Position numbers and translations under genes: made by a program. Below the pieces are notes generated by a model. That model ran no database searches, was not told the origin of the DNA, and worked only from the letters and a program-made list of their open reading frames with translations. 46,545 nucleotides of DNA, taken from Chloroflexota bacterium (GTDB lineage Bacteria > Chloroflexota > Dormibacteria > Dormibacterales > Dormibacteraceae). Location: NCBI GenBank assembly GCA_005880795.1, contig VBGP01000030.1:1-46545 (forward strand). The letters run 5' to 3'. Below, one piece after another: positions 33,882 to 41,275 of the stretch (positions are counted from its first letter, which is position 1; each line of letters starts with the position of its first letter).

Positions 33882-34690
33882 AACTCGAGATCCTACACAG
33901 CACTCGCTATCACTACACCGGTCCCATCGCGGAGACCGTGATGGAGGTGCGGCTGCAGCCGATGGACGGCAACGGGCAGCGCTGCACCGACTTCAGGCTC
34001 GAGGTCAGCCACGGGGTCAAGCCTCGGACATACGTGGACGGATTCGGCAACCGTGTCCACTACTTCAACCTCGTCCGCCCACATGCGGGACTGAGCGTGG
34101 TCAGCCGCTCCACGGTCGAGACCGGCCTCGGTCCGGACGAGCAGCAGGGCGAGGAGCTGGTGCAGGACTTCCTGCGCTTTCGATCACCGGTAAGAGACGT
34201 CGAGGGCGTGCGCGAGCTCGCACTCCGGCACACCATCTCGGACCCGACCGCACCCGGCGCGGCCGAGCAGGCGCTCGACGAGCTCACGATCGCCATCAGC
34301 CGCGATTTCACGTACGACCGCACGGTGACGAACGTCTACAGCTCGGTCGAGGACGTGCTCAACCTACGCGCGGGGGTCTGCCAGGACTTCGCTCATCTTT
34401 TCATCGCGGTCGCGCGGGACATGGGCGTGCCCGCTCGCTACGTCAGCGGCTACATCCACACACCCGGCGAGCGGGCCGCGACCGCGTCGCACGCTTGGGC
34501 TGAGGCGTGGGTGGCCGGTCGGGGCTGGATCGGCTTCGACGCCACCCATCCGATCCGGACCACGCCGCACCACGTGCGGCTTGCGGTCGGACGCGACTAC
34601 ACGGACGCGGCGCCGACGCGGGGGGTCTACGTAGGCTCGGCGACGGGCACGATGGCGATCAGCGTGAAGACCCGCGACGTATCCGGATAG
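33878..34690 (+). CDS. Transglutaminase-like protein 3
   Basis: A 270-residue protein with the N-terminal bacterial transglutaminase beta domain (LEILHSTRYHYTGPIAETVMEVRLQP) and an intact triad: Cys in RAGVCQDFAHLFIAVARDMG, His in SHAWAEAWVAG, Asp in GFDATHP. It is the third gene of the operon ATP-grasp, alpha-E, transglutaminase, joined by a 4-nt overlap. Together with proteins 1 and 2 it gives three transglutaminase-like paralogues around one ATP-grasp gene. Confidence 0.92.
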   Translation: MKLEILHSTRYHYTGPIAETVMEVRLQPMDGNGQRCTDFRLEVSHGVKPRTYVDGFGNRVHYFNLVRPHAGLSVVSRSTVETGLGPDEQQGEELVQDFLRFRSPVRDVEGVRELALRHTISDPTAPGAAEQALDELTIAISRDFTYDRTVTNVYSSVEDVLNLRAGVCQDFAHLFIAVARDMGVPARYVSGYIHTPGERAATASHAWAEAWVAGRGWIGFDATHPIRTTPHHVRLAVGRDYTDAAPTRGVYVGSATGTMAISVKTRDVSG

Positions 34691-34704
34691 TCCGGACTAT
34701 CCGG
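34683..34704. terminator. Perfect 22-bp palindrome at converging gene ends
   Basis: CCGGATAGTCC followed by its exact reverse complement GGACTATCCGG, starting inside the stop region of the third transglutaminase gene and ending 5 bp before the ACT-domain gene end. A hairpin with 9-bp stem and CCGG loop forms on both strands; probably a bidirectional terminator, though a protein site cannot be excluded. Confidence 0.55.
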
Positions 34705-34709
34705 GGAGT

Positions 34710-35372
34710 TCAGAAGCGCTTGCCGCGCACGTGCTCGATCGAAAACTTCGCCGTGTCGGCGATCAGCATCACAGCCATGACGCCTGCCTCGACCGGGTCG
34801 CTCACAACAACGTCCGCCGCGTCGGGCACGGAGCCGGCCATGCTCGTGCAGAGGACCAGGATTCCGGCCTCACGGATCTCGCGGACCGCGTTGCTGATGT
34901 CGCCGCCCATCAACGCACCGGCCAGCACGAGCGCTCGGGCGCGATGCAGGCGCGCCACCGCCCTCACCGCGTCGGCCAGCTGCTCCTCGCCGACGAGCGG
35001 AATCGTGTCGACCGAGATGCGCTCACCGCGGATGTTGTGGCGGTCGGCCTCCGAGATGGCGCCCTGCGCCACCATGCCGACCTGCGCACCGCCCCCGATG
35101 ACGATCACGCGCTTGCCGTAGATCATCTGGAAGGTCGGCACCACGCCGACGTGCATGACGCCCGACACGGCTTCGAGGTCGGCGATCAGTCGGCTTTGAT
35201 CAGGCGCGCCGGAGATCTCCAGCTGAAGCTCGGCGATCGTCTCGCGGCGAGCACCTCCGGCGACGTAGCTGATGTTGGCGCCATGGCGAAAGATCGCCTC
35301 GGTGATCCGGTAGAGCACACCCGGTTCATCGCGGCACTCGACGAGCAGCCCGGTCGCTGCAGACTCGCCCAT
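34710..35372 (-). CDS. ACT-domain protein with DUF5612-like C-terminus
   Basis: A 220-residue protein. Residues 6-75 are an ACT domain (GLLVECRDEPGVLYRITEAIFRHGANISYV). The C-terminal part begins YGKRVIVIGGGAQVGMVAQGAISEADRHNIRG, a GxGxxG-like segment, and continues LVGEEQLADAVRAVARLHRARALVLAGALMGGDIS. I associate the pair with DUF5612 proteins; the ligand, probably an amino acid, is unknown. It lies 15 nt after the IclR gene on the same strand and may be cotranscribed. Confidence 0.7.
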   Translation of the reverse strand: MGESAATGLLVECRDEPGVLYRITEAIFRHGANISYVAGGARRETIAELQLEISGAPDQSRLIADLEAVSGVMHVGVVPTFQMIYGKRVIVIGGGAQVGMVAQGAISEADRHNIRGERISVDTIPLVGEEQLADAVRAVARLHRARALVLAGALMGGDISNAVREIREAGILVLCTSMAGSVPDAADVVVSDPVEAGVMAVMLIADTAKFSIEHVRGKRF

Positions 35373-35387
35373 GGCCGAGAAAGATAA

Positions 35388-36194
35388 CTAAGCTTCGGCC
35401 GCGTAAGGCCAGCGCGCCGCCCCTAGCTCGCGCGAGACTCCACGCGCTGCCTCGCTCACAGCGGCGCCGAGCCCGCGTACAAGTCCCCGCGCAAAGATGC
35501 GGTCCGTCGAGTCGACCACGCCGATGGCGCCCACCGCCTGGCCGCCGTGATCGAAGATCGGGGCCGCGGCGCTTGACTCCCCGAGCACCGCCTCATCGCG
35601 TTCAGTTGCGATGCCGGAATCCCTGATCACGCTCAACTCACGGCGGAGGTCGGCATCACCCAGTGTCTGCTTCGTCAGGCGCGGCAGTGGCTCTACCAGC
35701 AGGTCTTCGACCATTTGCAGCGGGGAGAAAGCAAGGATCGCCTTGCCCAGCGCGCTCGCGTGAAGCGGCAGCTGGATGCCCACCTCGAGTACGCCAAACG
35801 TCGCGTCCGGCCGAAACACATGGTGCACCACCACCACGCTCGATCCGTGCATGACGCCTACGCGAACGGCAGCGCGCGTCCGCGTCGCGAGATGGTCCGC
35901 ATGACCGATTGAACGCGCCCTCAGCTCGTTGAGGTCCAGGTATGAGTAGCCGAGCTGGAGGAGGCCTGGACCGAGTTGGTACTTGTCGGAGTACGAGTCT
36001 TGTTCGACGAAACCGTGTGCCTGCAGTGTCTGGAGCAAGCCGTGGACTGTCGGCCGGGCGAGACCGAGACGCTCCGCGAGCTCACTGACACCCAGGCGAC
36101 GCGGACCGCTCGCCAGAGCCTTGAGGATCGCGGTCGCGCGGTCGAGGGATTGGATCGAGGACCGCCGTTTTGTGCGTGAGCTGCTATTCGGCAT
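35388..36194 (-). CDS. IclR-family transcriptional regulator, predicted repressor of the dihydroxyacetone genes
   Basis: A 268-residue regulator. The N-terminal winged helix is visible as SLDRATAILKALASGPRRLGVSELAERLGLARPTVHGLLQTL, then the linker and the GAF-like effector domain (RVGVMHGSSVVVVHHVFRP, LPLHASALGKAILA, SGIATERDEAVLGESSAAAPIFD). ATG 36194 is the start; it sits at the centre of a 17-bp near-palindrome that recurs at glpF. Position between divergent dhaM and its own promoter makes it the likely local regulator, probably responding to dihydroxyacetone, glycerol or a phosphate ester. Confidence 0.9.
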   Translation of the reverse strand: MPNSSSRTKRRSSIQSLDRATAILKALASGPRRLGVSELAERLGLARPTVHGLLQTLQAHGFVEQDSYSDKYQLGPGLLQLGYSYLDLNELRARSIGHADHLATRTRAAVRVGVMHGSSVVVVHHVFRPDATFGVLEVGIQLPLHASALGKAILAFSPLQMVEDLLVEPLPRLTKQTLGDADLRRELSVIRDSGIATERDEAVLGESSAAAPIFDHGGQAVGAIGVVDSTDRIFARGLVRGLGAAVSEAARGVSRELGAARWPYAAEA

Positions 36195-36202
36195 TGCTGA
36201 AT
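36186..36202. promoter_or_regulatory. Predicted IclR-type operator, copy 1 (iclR/dhaM)
   Basis: ATTCGGCATTGCTGAAT, a 17-bp palindrome with one mismatched pair. It covers the iclR start codon and the -35 region of the predicted dhaM promoter, so one bound dimer could block both. Thirteen of its central 15 bases match the site in front of glpF (41016-41032, read in reverse complement). Confidence 0.6.
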
Positions 36203-36222
36203 TGCTGTCGGTAGTGTAGACT
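36194..36222 (+). promoter_or_regulatory. Predicted dhaM-ptsH promoter
   Basis: TTGCTG (36194-36199) and TAGACT (36217-36222) with 17-bp spacing. The -35 lies inside the predicted operator. A weaker opposite promoter for iclR, TTCCGG (36235-36240) and TACACT (36213-36218), can be read on the minus strand. Confidence 0.45.
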
Positions 36223-36261
36223 GACGACCGTCGTCCGGAACTTAATGGGAGTGTGAATCGG

Positions 36262-36648
36262 TTGGTCGGGATTGTACTGGTCTCCCACAGTTTTGAGCTC
36301 GCCCGCGGTCTTGCCGCGCTCGCGTCCCAGGTGGCCGGAGATGATGTCCGCGTCGAGCCGGCTGGCGGTGGACCTGACGGAACGTTGGGTACGACTGGCG
36401 ATGCGGTCCGCATAGCGATCACAAAAGCGGACTGCGGCCAGGGGGTCGTCGTGCTGGCCGACCTCGGCAGCTCGGTCCTCACGGTGCGTCACCTCCTCGA
36501 AGAAGGACGCGGCAATGGCCATGTCCGGCTCGTCGACGCGCCGTTCGTGGAGGGAGCGATCGCCGCGGCGGTGATGTCTTCCGCCGGCCAGGGCCTGGAC
36601 GACGTGGCCCGAGCAGCGGAGGAGGCGCGCGGTGCAAGTAAATTCTGA
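36262..36648 (+). CDS. dhaM: PTS-dependent dihydroxyacetone kinase phosphotransfer subunit DhaM
   Basis: A 128-residue EIIA-Man-like protein that passes phosphate from HPr to the ADP held by DhaL. VGIVLVSHSFELARGL places the phospho-acceptor at His9, as in E. coli DhaM, when TTG 36262 is taken as start; GGGAG at 36247-36251 gives proper spacing. GTG 36253 is an alternative but has no room for a ribosome site. DLGSSVLTVRHLLE is also typical. The protein has only the EIIA-like domain; HPr and EI are separate neighbouring genes. Overlaps ptsH by 17 nt. Confidence 0.92.
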   Translation: MVGIVLVSHSFELARGLAALASQVAGDDVRVEPAGGGPDGTLGTTGDAVRIAITKADCGQGVVVLADLGSSVLTVRHLLEEGRGNGHVRLVDAPFVEGAIAAAVMSSAGQGLDDVARAAEEARGASKF

Positions 36649-36901
36649 AATCGAGGTCGCTCTTCCCGCAGCTGTCGCGCTGCACGCGCGTCCCGCGGCC
36701 ACCTTCGTCAAGACGGCGATGCGTTTTCGATCCCGCACGACTGTGGGCGTCGACGGCAAGGTGGCCGACGCGAAGAGCATCCTCGCCGTGCTTGCCCTCG
36801 GCGCAACCGGCGGCACCCTGCTCCGCATCAGCGCCGAGGGTGAGGACGCGCCCGCCGCCCTAGACGCGCTCGCGGCTTGCGTGACCGGCCTCATCGAGTA
36901 A
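36632..36901 (+). CDS. ptsH: HPr phosphocarrier protein
   Basis: An 89-residue HPr. The active His18 is in VALHARPAATFVKTA; the regulatory Ser position is Ser49 in ADAKSILAVLALGA. It carries phosphate from EI (ptsI, convergent) to DhaM. It starts at GTG 36632 inside the dhaM end. Its last 42 bp overlap the 3' end of ptsI on the other strand. No sugar-specific PTS permease lies near, so it may serve the dihydroxyacetone kinase alone. Confidence 0.93.
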   Translation: MQVNSEIEVALPAAVALHARPAATFVKTAMRFRSRTTVGVDGKVADAKSILAVLALGATGGTLLRISAEGEDAPAALDALAACVTGLIE

Positions 36902-38488
36902 CTTCTGCGACTGTCGGCGAGAGGTCGCATAACGCATTTCGCGGACCCACTGCCGAACCACGCCCACGCGCGCTGCGGCGACGCTGAGCTCGTCCACCCC
37001 AAGGCCGACCAGGACAGACATCGCGCCTGGCTCGGACGCAGCCTCGCCGCAGACATCGACCGGGATGTGCGCCGCATGTGCGGCCCGCGAGGTCGCCGCG
37101 ATCAGCCGGAGCACGCGGACGTCGAGCACGGGCGCGGTCTTTGATTGCTCGCGATCCAGTCCAAGCACCAGCTGGGTCAGGTCGTTGGTGCCGATGCTCA
37201 AAAACTCAGCGACCGCCGATATCGCCTGCGCGGAGGCGGCGGCTTCGGGTGTTTCGATCATCGCGCCGAGCTGCGCGCGGCGCCCGCCGAGCACCTCGTT
37301 GAGCAGGCCGCGCGCCGCCTGCATCTGCTCAGCCGACGTCACCATGGGGACGAGGATGCGTAGGTCGGTCTCTCGACCCGCCTCGACGATCGCGGCAAGC
37401 TGCGTTTGCAGCGCCTGCGGTGCGTCCAGGAGCAGGTCGATGCCGCGCGCGGAGGCGCCGCGCAGGAAGGGCGGCGTTTTGTCGCCGCCGAAATCGAAAA
37501 GACGGACCGTCGCGGTCGTGCCGCGCAGGCGGCTCAGCACCGGCCGAAGAACCCTGACCTGCTCTTCGAATGTGGGCCAGGCCGGCGCCTCCAGGAACAG
37601 CAGCTCGCTGCGCAAGAGTCCGACCCCTTCGGCGCCTTGCTCCATCGCCTCCCGTAGCTCCGCCGCGGTCGAGGCGTTGGCGAGAACTCGGACGCGATGC
37701 CCATCCTTGGTCTGCGCAGGCTCCAGTCGCCGGGCCACGGCAGCCTCTCGGGCCAGGCGCCGGCGCTCGGCCTCCGCGCGGGCGACTGAGATCCGCCCGA
37801 CGTCCGGTCCCCGGACGACGATGCCGCGGTCGCCGTCGACGAGGACCTCCTCCCCATCGCCGATCGCGAGCAGCTCGGCGCCCAGTCCCACGACCATCGG
37901 CAGCCCCAGCGACCTCGCGACGATGGCCGCGTGCGCGGTGACTCCTCCGCCCGCGAGTGCAATTCCCTTCGCCTTTGGTGCGAGCTCGGCCACGTCGGCC
38001 GGGCCCAATGTGCGTGCCACAATCACGCCTTCGATTACGGTGCGGGCTGCACCGGCGACGCAAGCTGCAGCCCGGCGGCCCACGCTCCGCACATCGTCGG
38101 CGCGCAGAGCGAGCGCCGGATCCGGAAGCCGCGCGAGCTCGGCTGCGGTCTGGTCCGCGGCTTCACGAAGGGCGACTTCGGCGCTGACTCCGAGGTCCAC
38201 GATGAGCGCCTCGACGCGCGCGCTCAACTCCGGGTCGAGAGCCATGAGCACGCCGGTCTCGACGATTTCAGCCTCAGCGTCACGGCCCGCCTCGCGGAGA
38301 TCTTCGGCAATTCGCTCCAACTCAGAGGCAGTCAACTGGAGCGCATCCGCGGCGCCCTGCGCCTCGACGGCGCGTTGTGCGACCGAGAGCGTCGCGGCAT
38401 CGGCGTTGCGAGCGCCGTCGAGCACGACCGCGTAGCCCATCGTGATTCCGGGGGCGGCGCTGACGCCGTGGAGGACGACCTCGCCCAT
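36860..38488 (-). CDS. ptsI: PTS enzyme I (PEP-protein phosphotransferase)
   Basis: A 542-residue EI, slightly shorter than the 575 of E. coli. The active His186 is in GGGVTAHAAIVARSLGLP; the PEP-binding barrel shows GVGLLRSELLFL, TVRLFDFGGDKTPPFL, LGAMIETPEAA, LSIGTNDLTQLVLGLDR and VDVCGEAAS. It starts phosphate flow from PEP to HPr and DhaM. The ATG overlaps the dhaL stop (TGATG), so it is coupled to the kinase subunits rather than to ptsH. Confidence 0.95.
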   Translation of the reverse strand: MGEVVLHGVSAAPGITMGYAVVLDGARNADAATLSVAQRAVEAQGAADALQLTASELERIAEDLREAGRDAEAEIVETGVLMALDPELSARVEALIVDLGVSAEVALREAADQTAAELARLPDPALALRADDVRSVGRRAAACVAGAARTVIEGVIVARTLGPADVAELAPKAKGIALAGGGVTAHAAIVARSLGLPMVVGLGAELLAIGDGEEVLVDGDRGIVVRGPDVGRISVARAEAERRRLAREAAVARRLEPAQTKDGHRVRVLANASTAAELREAMEQGAEGVGLLRSELLFLEAPAWPTFEEQVRVLRPVLSRLRGTTATVRLFDFGGDKTPPFLRGASARGIDLLLDAPQALQTQLAAIVEAGRETDLRILVPMVTSAEQMQAARGLLNEVLGGRRAQLGAMIETPEAAASAQAISAVAEFLSIGTNDLTQLVLGLDREQSKTAPVLDVRVLRLIAATSRAAHAAHIPVDVCGEAASEPGAMSVLVGLGVDELSVAAARVGVVRQWVREMRYATSRRQSQKLLDEAGHASRERV

Positions 38489-39135
38489 CAGCGGTTCTGG
38501 TAGACGACGGCCTTCTGCAGAGCGCGAATGACAAGGGCGGTCGATGTCGCACCTGGGTCCTGATGGCCGACCGACCGCTCGCCCAGATACGACGCGCGAC
38601 CCTTGCGCGCCTGGATCGGGATCGTCGAGCGCATACCTGCTTCCGCCGCGGCAGCCGCGCCCTCGAGCGCGTCCTCGACGGTCGCCCCGTCGGTGAGCCG
38701 CGCGCGCAGCTTTTCGACCGCCGGCTCGAGCGCGTCGACCATCGTCTTGTCGCCGACCGCGGCCGTGCCCAGGTCCTTCACCGAGGCCAGCGCAGCGGCG
38801 AGGACCTCGACGAGCTGCGCGCCGTCAAAGCTGCCCTGGTCACCAAGCACCCGGCCGCCGCTGCGCAGCGCGGAGCCCCAGAGCGGTCCGCTCGCCCCGC
38901 CGACCGTGGACACGAGGGTACGGCCGGCGAGGATGAGCAGCTTTCCGGGCGGCGATTCTGGATCCGCGTCGAGCGCCTGCCCGAGAGCCAAGACCACGGC
39001 CTCGAATCCCCTGGTCATGTTGGTGCCGTGGTCTCCGTCACCGATCGCCGCGTCGAGCTGGACCAGGTGATCCCGCTCGGCGCGTACCGATGCATTGATC
39101 TCGCGCATCCATGAGGCGATGGTGGCCGCGTTCAT
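38488..39135 (-). CDS. dhaL: Dihydroxyacetone kinase ADP-binding subunit DhaL
   Basis: A 215-residue all-helical nucleotide subunit. DAAIGDGDHGTNMTRGF carries the Asp residues that hold Mg-ADP; GGASGPLWGSALR and VGDKTMVDALEPA follow; ASYLGERSVGHQDPGATS is the C-terminal signature. ADP stays bound and is rephosphorylated by DhaM. I chose ATG 39135 (GAAAGGG upstream). It lies 26 nt after dhaK and is coupled to ptsI. Confidence 0.95.
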   Translation of the reverse strand: MNAATIASWMREINASVRAERDHLVQLDAAIGDGDHGTNMTRGFEAVVLALGQALDADPESPPGKLLILAGRTLVSTVGGASGPLWGSALRSGGRVLGDQGSFDGAQLVEVLAAALASVKDLGTAAVGDKTMVDALEPAVEKLRARLTDGATVEDALEGAAAAAEAGMRSTIPIQARKGRASYLGERSVGHQDPGATSTALVIRALQKAVVYQNR

Positions 39136-39161
39136 GACCCTTTCGCTGATCAAGTTAATCG

Positions 39162-40184
39162 CTAGACGCCCCAGCGCAGGGCGGCCGTGTGCACCGGCGC
39201 GTCCCAGTACTTCGTCAGCTCTTCGTCGAGCTCGAGGACGGTCAGCGAGGCGCCCGCCATCTCGAGTGAGGTGATGTAGCTGCCGACGAGGTTCCGGACC
39301 GGTTCCAGACCGGCCGCGCGCAGCTTCTTGTCAACCTCGCCATAAAGGAGGTAGAGCTCGAGCAATGGAGTGCCGCCCATGCCGTTCACGAAGGCGAGCA
39401 CCTTCGAGCCTCTTTTTGCTTTGAGATCTGACACGACGGCCTCGACGATCACGTCGACGACCTCTGTCGCCGAGCCCAACGGAGCGCGCCTACGTCCTGG
39501 CTCGCCGTGAATGCCGATGCCGAGCTCGACCTGGCCCTCGGGAAGGTCGAAGATCGCCTTGCCCGAAGCGGGTGGCACGCACGAGGAGAGCGCCACGCCA
39601 AACGAGCGCGACCGGTCGTTCACACGCTTCACGATGTCAGTCACCTTCGCCAGGTCGGCGCCGCTTTCCGCCGCGGCTCCGGCGATCTTTTCCGCGAGCA
39701 CGGTTGCACCCACTCCGCGCCGGCCCGCCGTGTACAGCGAGTCCTGGACTGCGACGTCATCGTCGATCACCACCGATGTGACCTTGATGCCTTCGTCCGC
39801 GGCGTCTTCGGCCGCCATTTTGAAGTTGAGCACGTCGCCCGTGTAGTTCTTGACGATGTGGACCACGCCCGCGCCGCCGTCCACCGCTTTGGTGGCCGCC
39901 AGCATCTGCTCGGGTACCGGTGAGGTGAAGACCTCGCCGGGGCAAGCAGCGTCAAGCATGCCGAGCCCGACGAACCCGCCATGTAGGGGCTCATGGCCCG
40001 AGCCGCCGCCCGAGATGAGCGCCACCTTTCCCTTCTTCGGCGCGTCCTTGCGCACGATGATCTGCTTTACGGCGTCGTAGCGGAGGAGGTCTCCGTGGGC
40101 GGCGGCCAGGCCGACCAACGATTCCTTGACCACGTGGGCGGGATCGTTGAGGAATTTACGCATCTGGTTGGTTTCGACTGCCAT
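39162..40184 (-). CDS. dhaK: Dihydroxyacetone kinase substrate-binding subunit DhaK
   Basis: A 340-residue subunit that binds dihydroxyacetone covalently through a His hemiaminal. The residue is His226 in GIGIHGEPG; GGGSGHEPLHGGFVG, KNYTGDVLNF and ALSSCVPP complete the pattern. The product is dihydroxyacetone phosphate for glycolysis. The start ATG 40184 has AAGGAGCG upstream and stands 10 nt after the glpF stop. With DhaL and DhaM it makes the PEP-dependent, not ATP-dependent, kinase. Confidence 0.96.
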   Translation of the reverse strand: MAVETNQMRKFLNDPAHVVKESLVGLAAAHGDLLRYDAVKQIIVRKDAPKKGKVALISGGGSGHEPLHGGFVGLGMLDAACPGEVFTSPVPEQMLAATKAVDGGAGVVHIVKNYTGDVLNFKMAAEDAADEGIKVTSVVIDDDVAVQDSLYTAGRRGVGATVLAEKIAGAAAESGADLAKVTDIVKRVNDRSRSFGVALSSCVPPASGKAIFDLPEGQVELGIGIHGEPGRRRAPLGSATEVVDVIVEAVVSDLKAKRGSKVLAFVNGMGGTPLLELYLLYGEVDKKLRAAGLEPVRNLVGSYITSLEMAGASLTVLELDEELTKYWDAPVHTAALRWGV

Positions 40185-40194
40185 CTTTCGCTCC

Positions 40195-40983
40195 TTAGTG
40201 GGCGGCGGCGACGTGCGCCGGCGCCTCTTCGTGGGTAACCGCTTCCTCGATCGGCTGCTCGACGTGGCGCGGGTTGGCCAGGTAGTCGTAAACGAACGAC
40301 GCCAGGGCGGCGCCGACGAGTCCCGGAATCAGGTAGACGGGGATGTACTGCGCCCAGTAAGTCGTGCCGCCAGCGATCGCCTGCACCAGCTCGGGACCGA
40401 AGGCGCGGGCCGGGTTTAGGGATGCGCCGGTGACAGGGCCGAAGATGAGGATGATCCCGACGACAGCACCACCGATGACAAGTCCGGCCAGCTGCTGCGG
40501 GGATCGGCCGTCGACGATGCCGAGAATCGCGAACAGCAGCAGGCCGGTGCCGATCGCTTCGGCGAGCGCCGCCTGCAGGTAGTAGGAGGTGGGCGCATCG
40601 GAGGCGAAGTGGGTCTGGCCCATGCCGAATGTGACCGCGTTCGCGCCGAACACACCCCAGATGGCAAACGCGCCGATCACCGCGCCGGCGAATTGAGAGA
40701 CCCAGTAGACGGGAACCTCTCGCCAGGGAAACCGCCTGGTGATCGCCAGGGCAAACGTCACCGCCGGGTTGATGTGGCAGCCCGAAACCTTGCCGATCGC
40801 ATAGACCAGGGCCGTGATGATGAAGCCGAAAGCGAAGCTGATCCCCAGCAGGTCAGCCTCGGTCACGGCCGGCACCGCCTTGCCCGCCAACGCCAACGTC
40901 GCGATCACGGAGCCGGGCCCGACGAGGACCAGTGCTGCCGTGCCGAAGACTTCCGCCAACGCCCGCTGTCGAATCGAGAACAT
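40195..40983 (-). CDS. glpF: MIP-family channel (glycerol/dihydroxyacetone facilitator or aquaporin)
   Basis: A 262-residue, six-segment major intrinsic protein with both NPA boxes: CHINPAVTFAL and SLNPARAFGPEL. Operon position with dhaK and dhaL argues for glycerol or dihydroxyacetone uptake. The residue after the second NPAR, Asp in E. coli GlpF, is Ala here, as in many water channels, so the substrate is not certain from sequence. It starts at ATG 40983 with AGGGGG upstream, first gene of glpF-dhaK-dhaL-ptsI. The C-terminus is His/Glu-rich. Confidence 0.85.
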   Translation of the reverse strand: MFSIRQRALAEVFGTAALVLVGPGSVIATLALAGKAVPAVTEADLLGISFAFGFIITALVYAIGKVSGCHINPAVTFALAITRRFPWREVPVYWVSQFAGAVIGAFAIWGVFGANAVTFGMGQTHFASDAPTSYYLQAALAEAIGTGLLLFAILGIVDGRSPQQLAGLVIGGAVVGIILIFGPVTGASLNPARAFGPELVQAIAGGTTYWAQYIPVYLIPGLVGAALASFVYDYLANPRHVEQPIEEAVTHEEAPAHVAAAH

Positions 40984-41015
40984 CGCCGCGAAACCCCCTA
41001 TTTATTCTGACTGCT

Positions 41016-41032
41016 GTTCGACAATGCCGAAC
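41016..41032. promoter_or_regulatory. Predicted IclR-type operator, copy 2 (glpF)
   Basis: GTTCGACAATGCCGAAC, a 17-bp palindrome with one mismatched pair. It lies just downstream of the predicted glpF transcription start (about 41037), where bound repressor would block elongation. Its reverse complement shares 13 of 15 central bases with the iclR/dhaM site. Confidence 0.6.
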
Positions 41033-41043
41033 GCGCTTCGCAA

Positions 41044-41072
41044 AACGTAAGGCGTGGCAAGGGTTTTGTCAA
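41044..41072 (-). promoter_or_regulatory. Predicted sigma70 promoter of glpF-dhaK-dhaL-ptsI
   Basis: On the minus strand a perfect -35 TTGACA (41067-41072) and a -10 TACGTT (41044-41049), separated by 17 bp. The start would be near 41037, giving a leader of about 54 nt that contains the operator. This and the cimA leader account for the 348-bp gap 40984-41331; I see nothing clear in 41073-41200 apart from a weak TAGGCT box at 41202-41207. Confidence 0.65.
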
Positions 41073-41218
41073 CAGGCAATTAAGCAGCGGCCCGGAGATT
41101 CGGTTGGCCCGCACGTGGTTCGCGTCCCGGCTGTCCCCGCCGCACTAACACCTGCCTCACCGATTGGTGGCCAAAGCCATACATCGCCGCCCGCCATGGA
41201 TTAGGCTTCGCTCCCACA

Positions 41219-41275
41219 GTGCGTAATCGGATTGCGATCGGGATCGAGATTAGCCGGGGAGGTCCCCCGACTTAG
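41219..41275 (+). CDS. Isoleucine-rich leader peptide of cimA
   Basis: An 18-codon frame starting at GTG: MRNRIAIGIEISRGGPPT, stop TAG 41273-41275. Four of its codons are Ile (ATT 41231, ATC 41237, ATC 41243, ATT 41249), at every second position. It has no Shine-Dalgarno site; a TAGGCT box ends 11 nt upstream, so the mRNA may be almost leaderless. Ribosome stalling on these Ile codons would free 41254-41265 for antiterminator pairing, while a ribosome at the stop would cover it. Citramalate synthase feeds isoleucine synthesis, which makes the codon choice meaningful. Confidence 0.75.
   Translation: MRNRIAIGIEISRGGPPT

Noticed and set aside
36245-36256. Mini-frame ATG-GGA-GTG-TGA overlapping the upstream dhaM start
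   Set aside because: Three codons arise easily by chance, and GGGAG within it is needed as the ribosome site for TTG 36262.
37065-38435. Long plus-strand open frame opposite ptsI (456 codons)
   Set aside because: Low-complexity Arg/Ser/Ala composition without any motif; it is the usual antisense open frame of high-G+C genes, and ptsI is certain.
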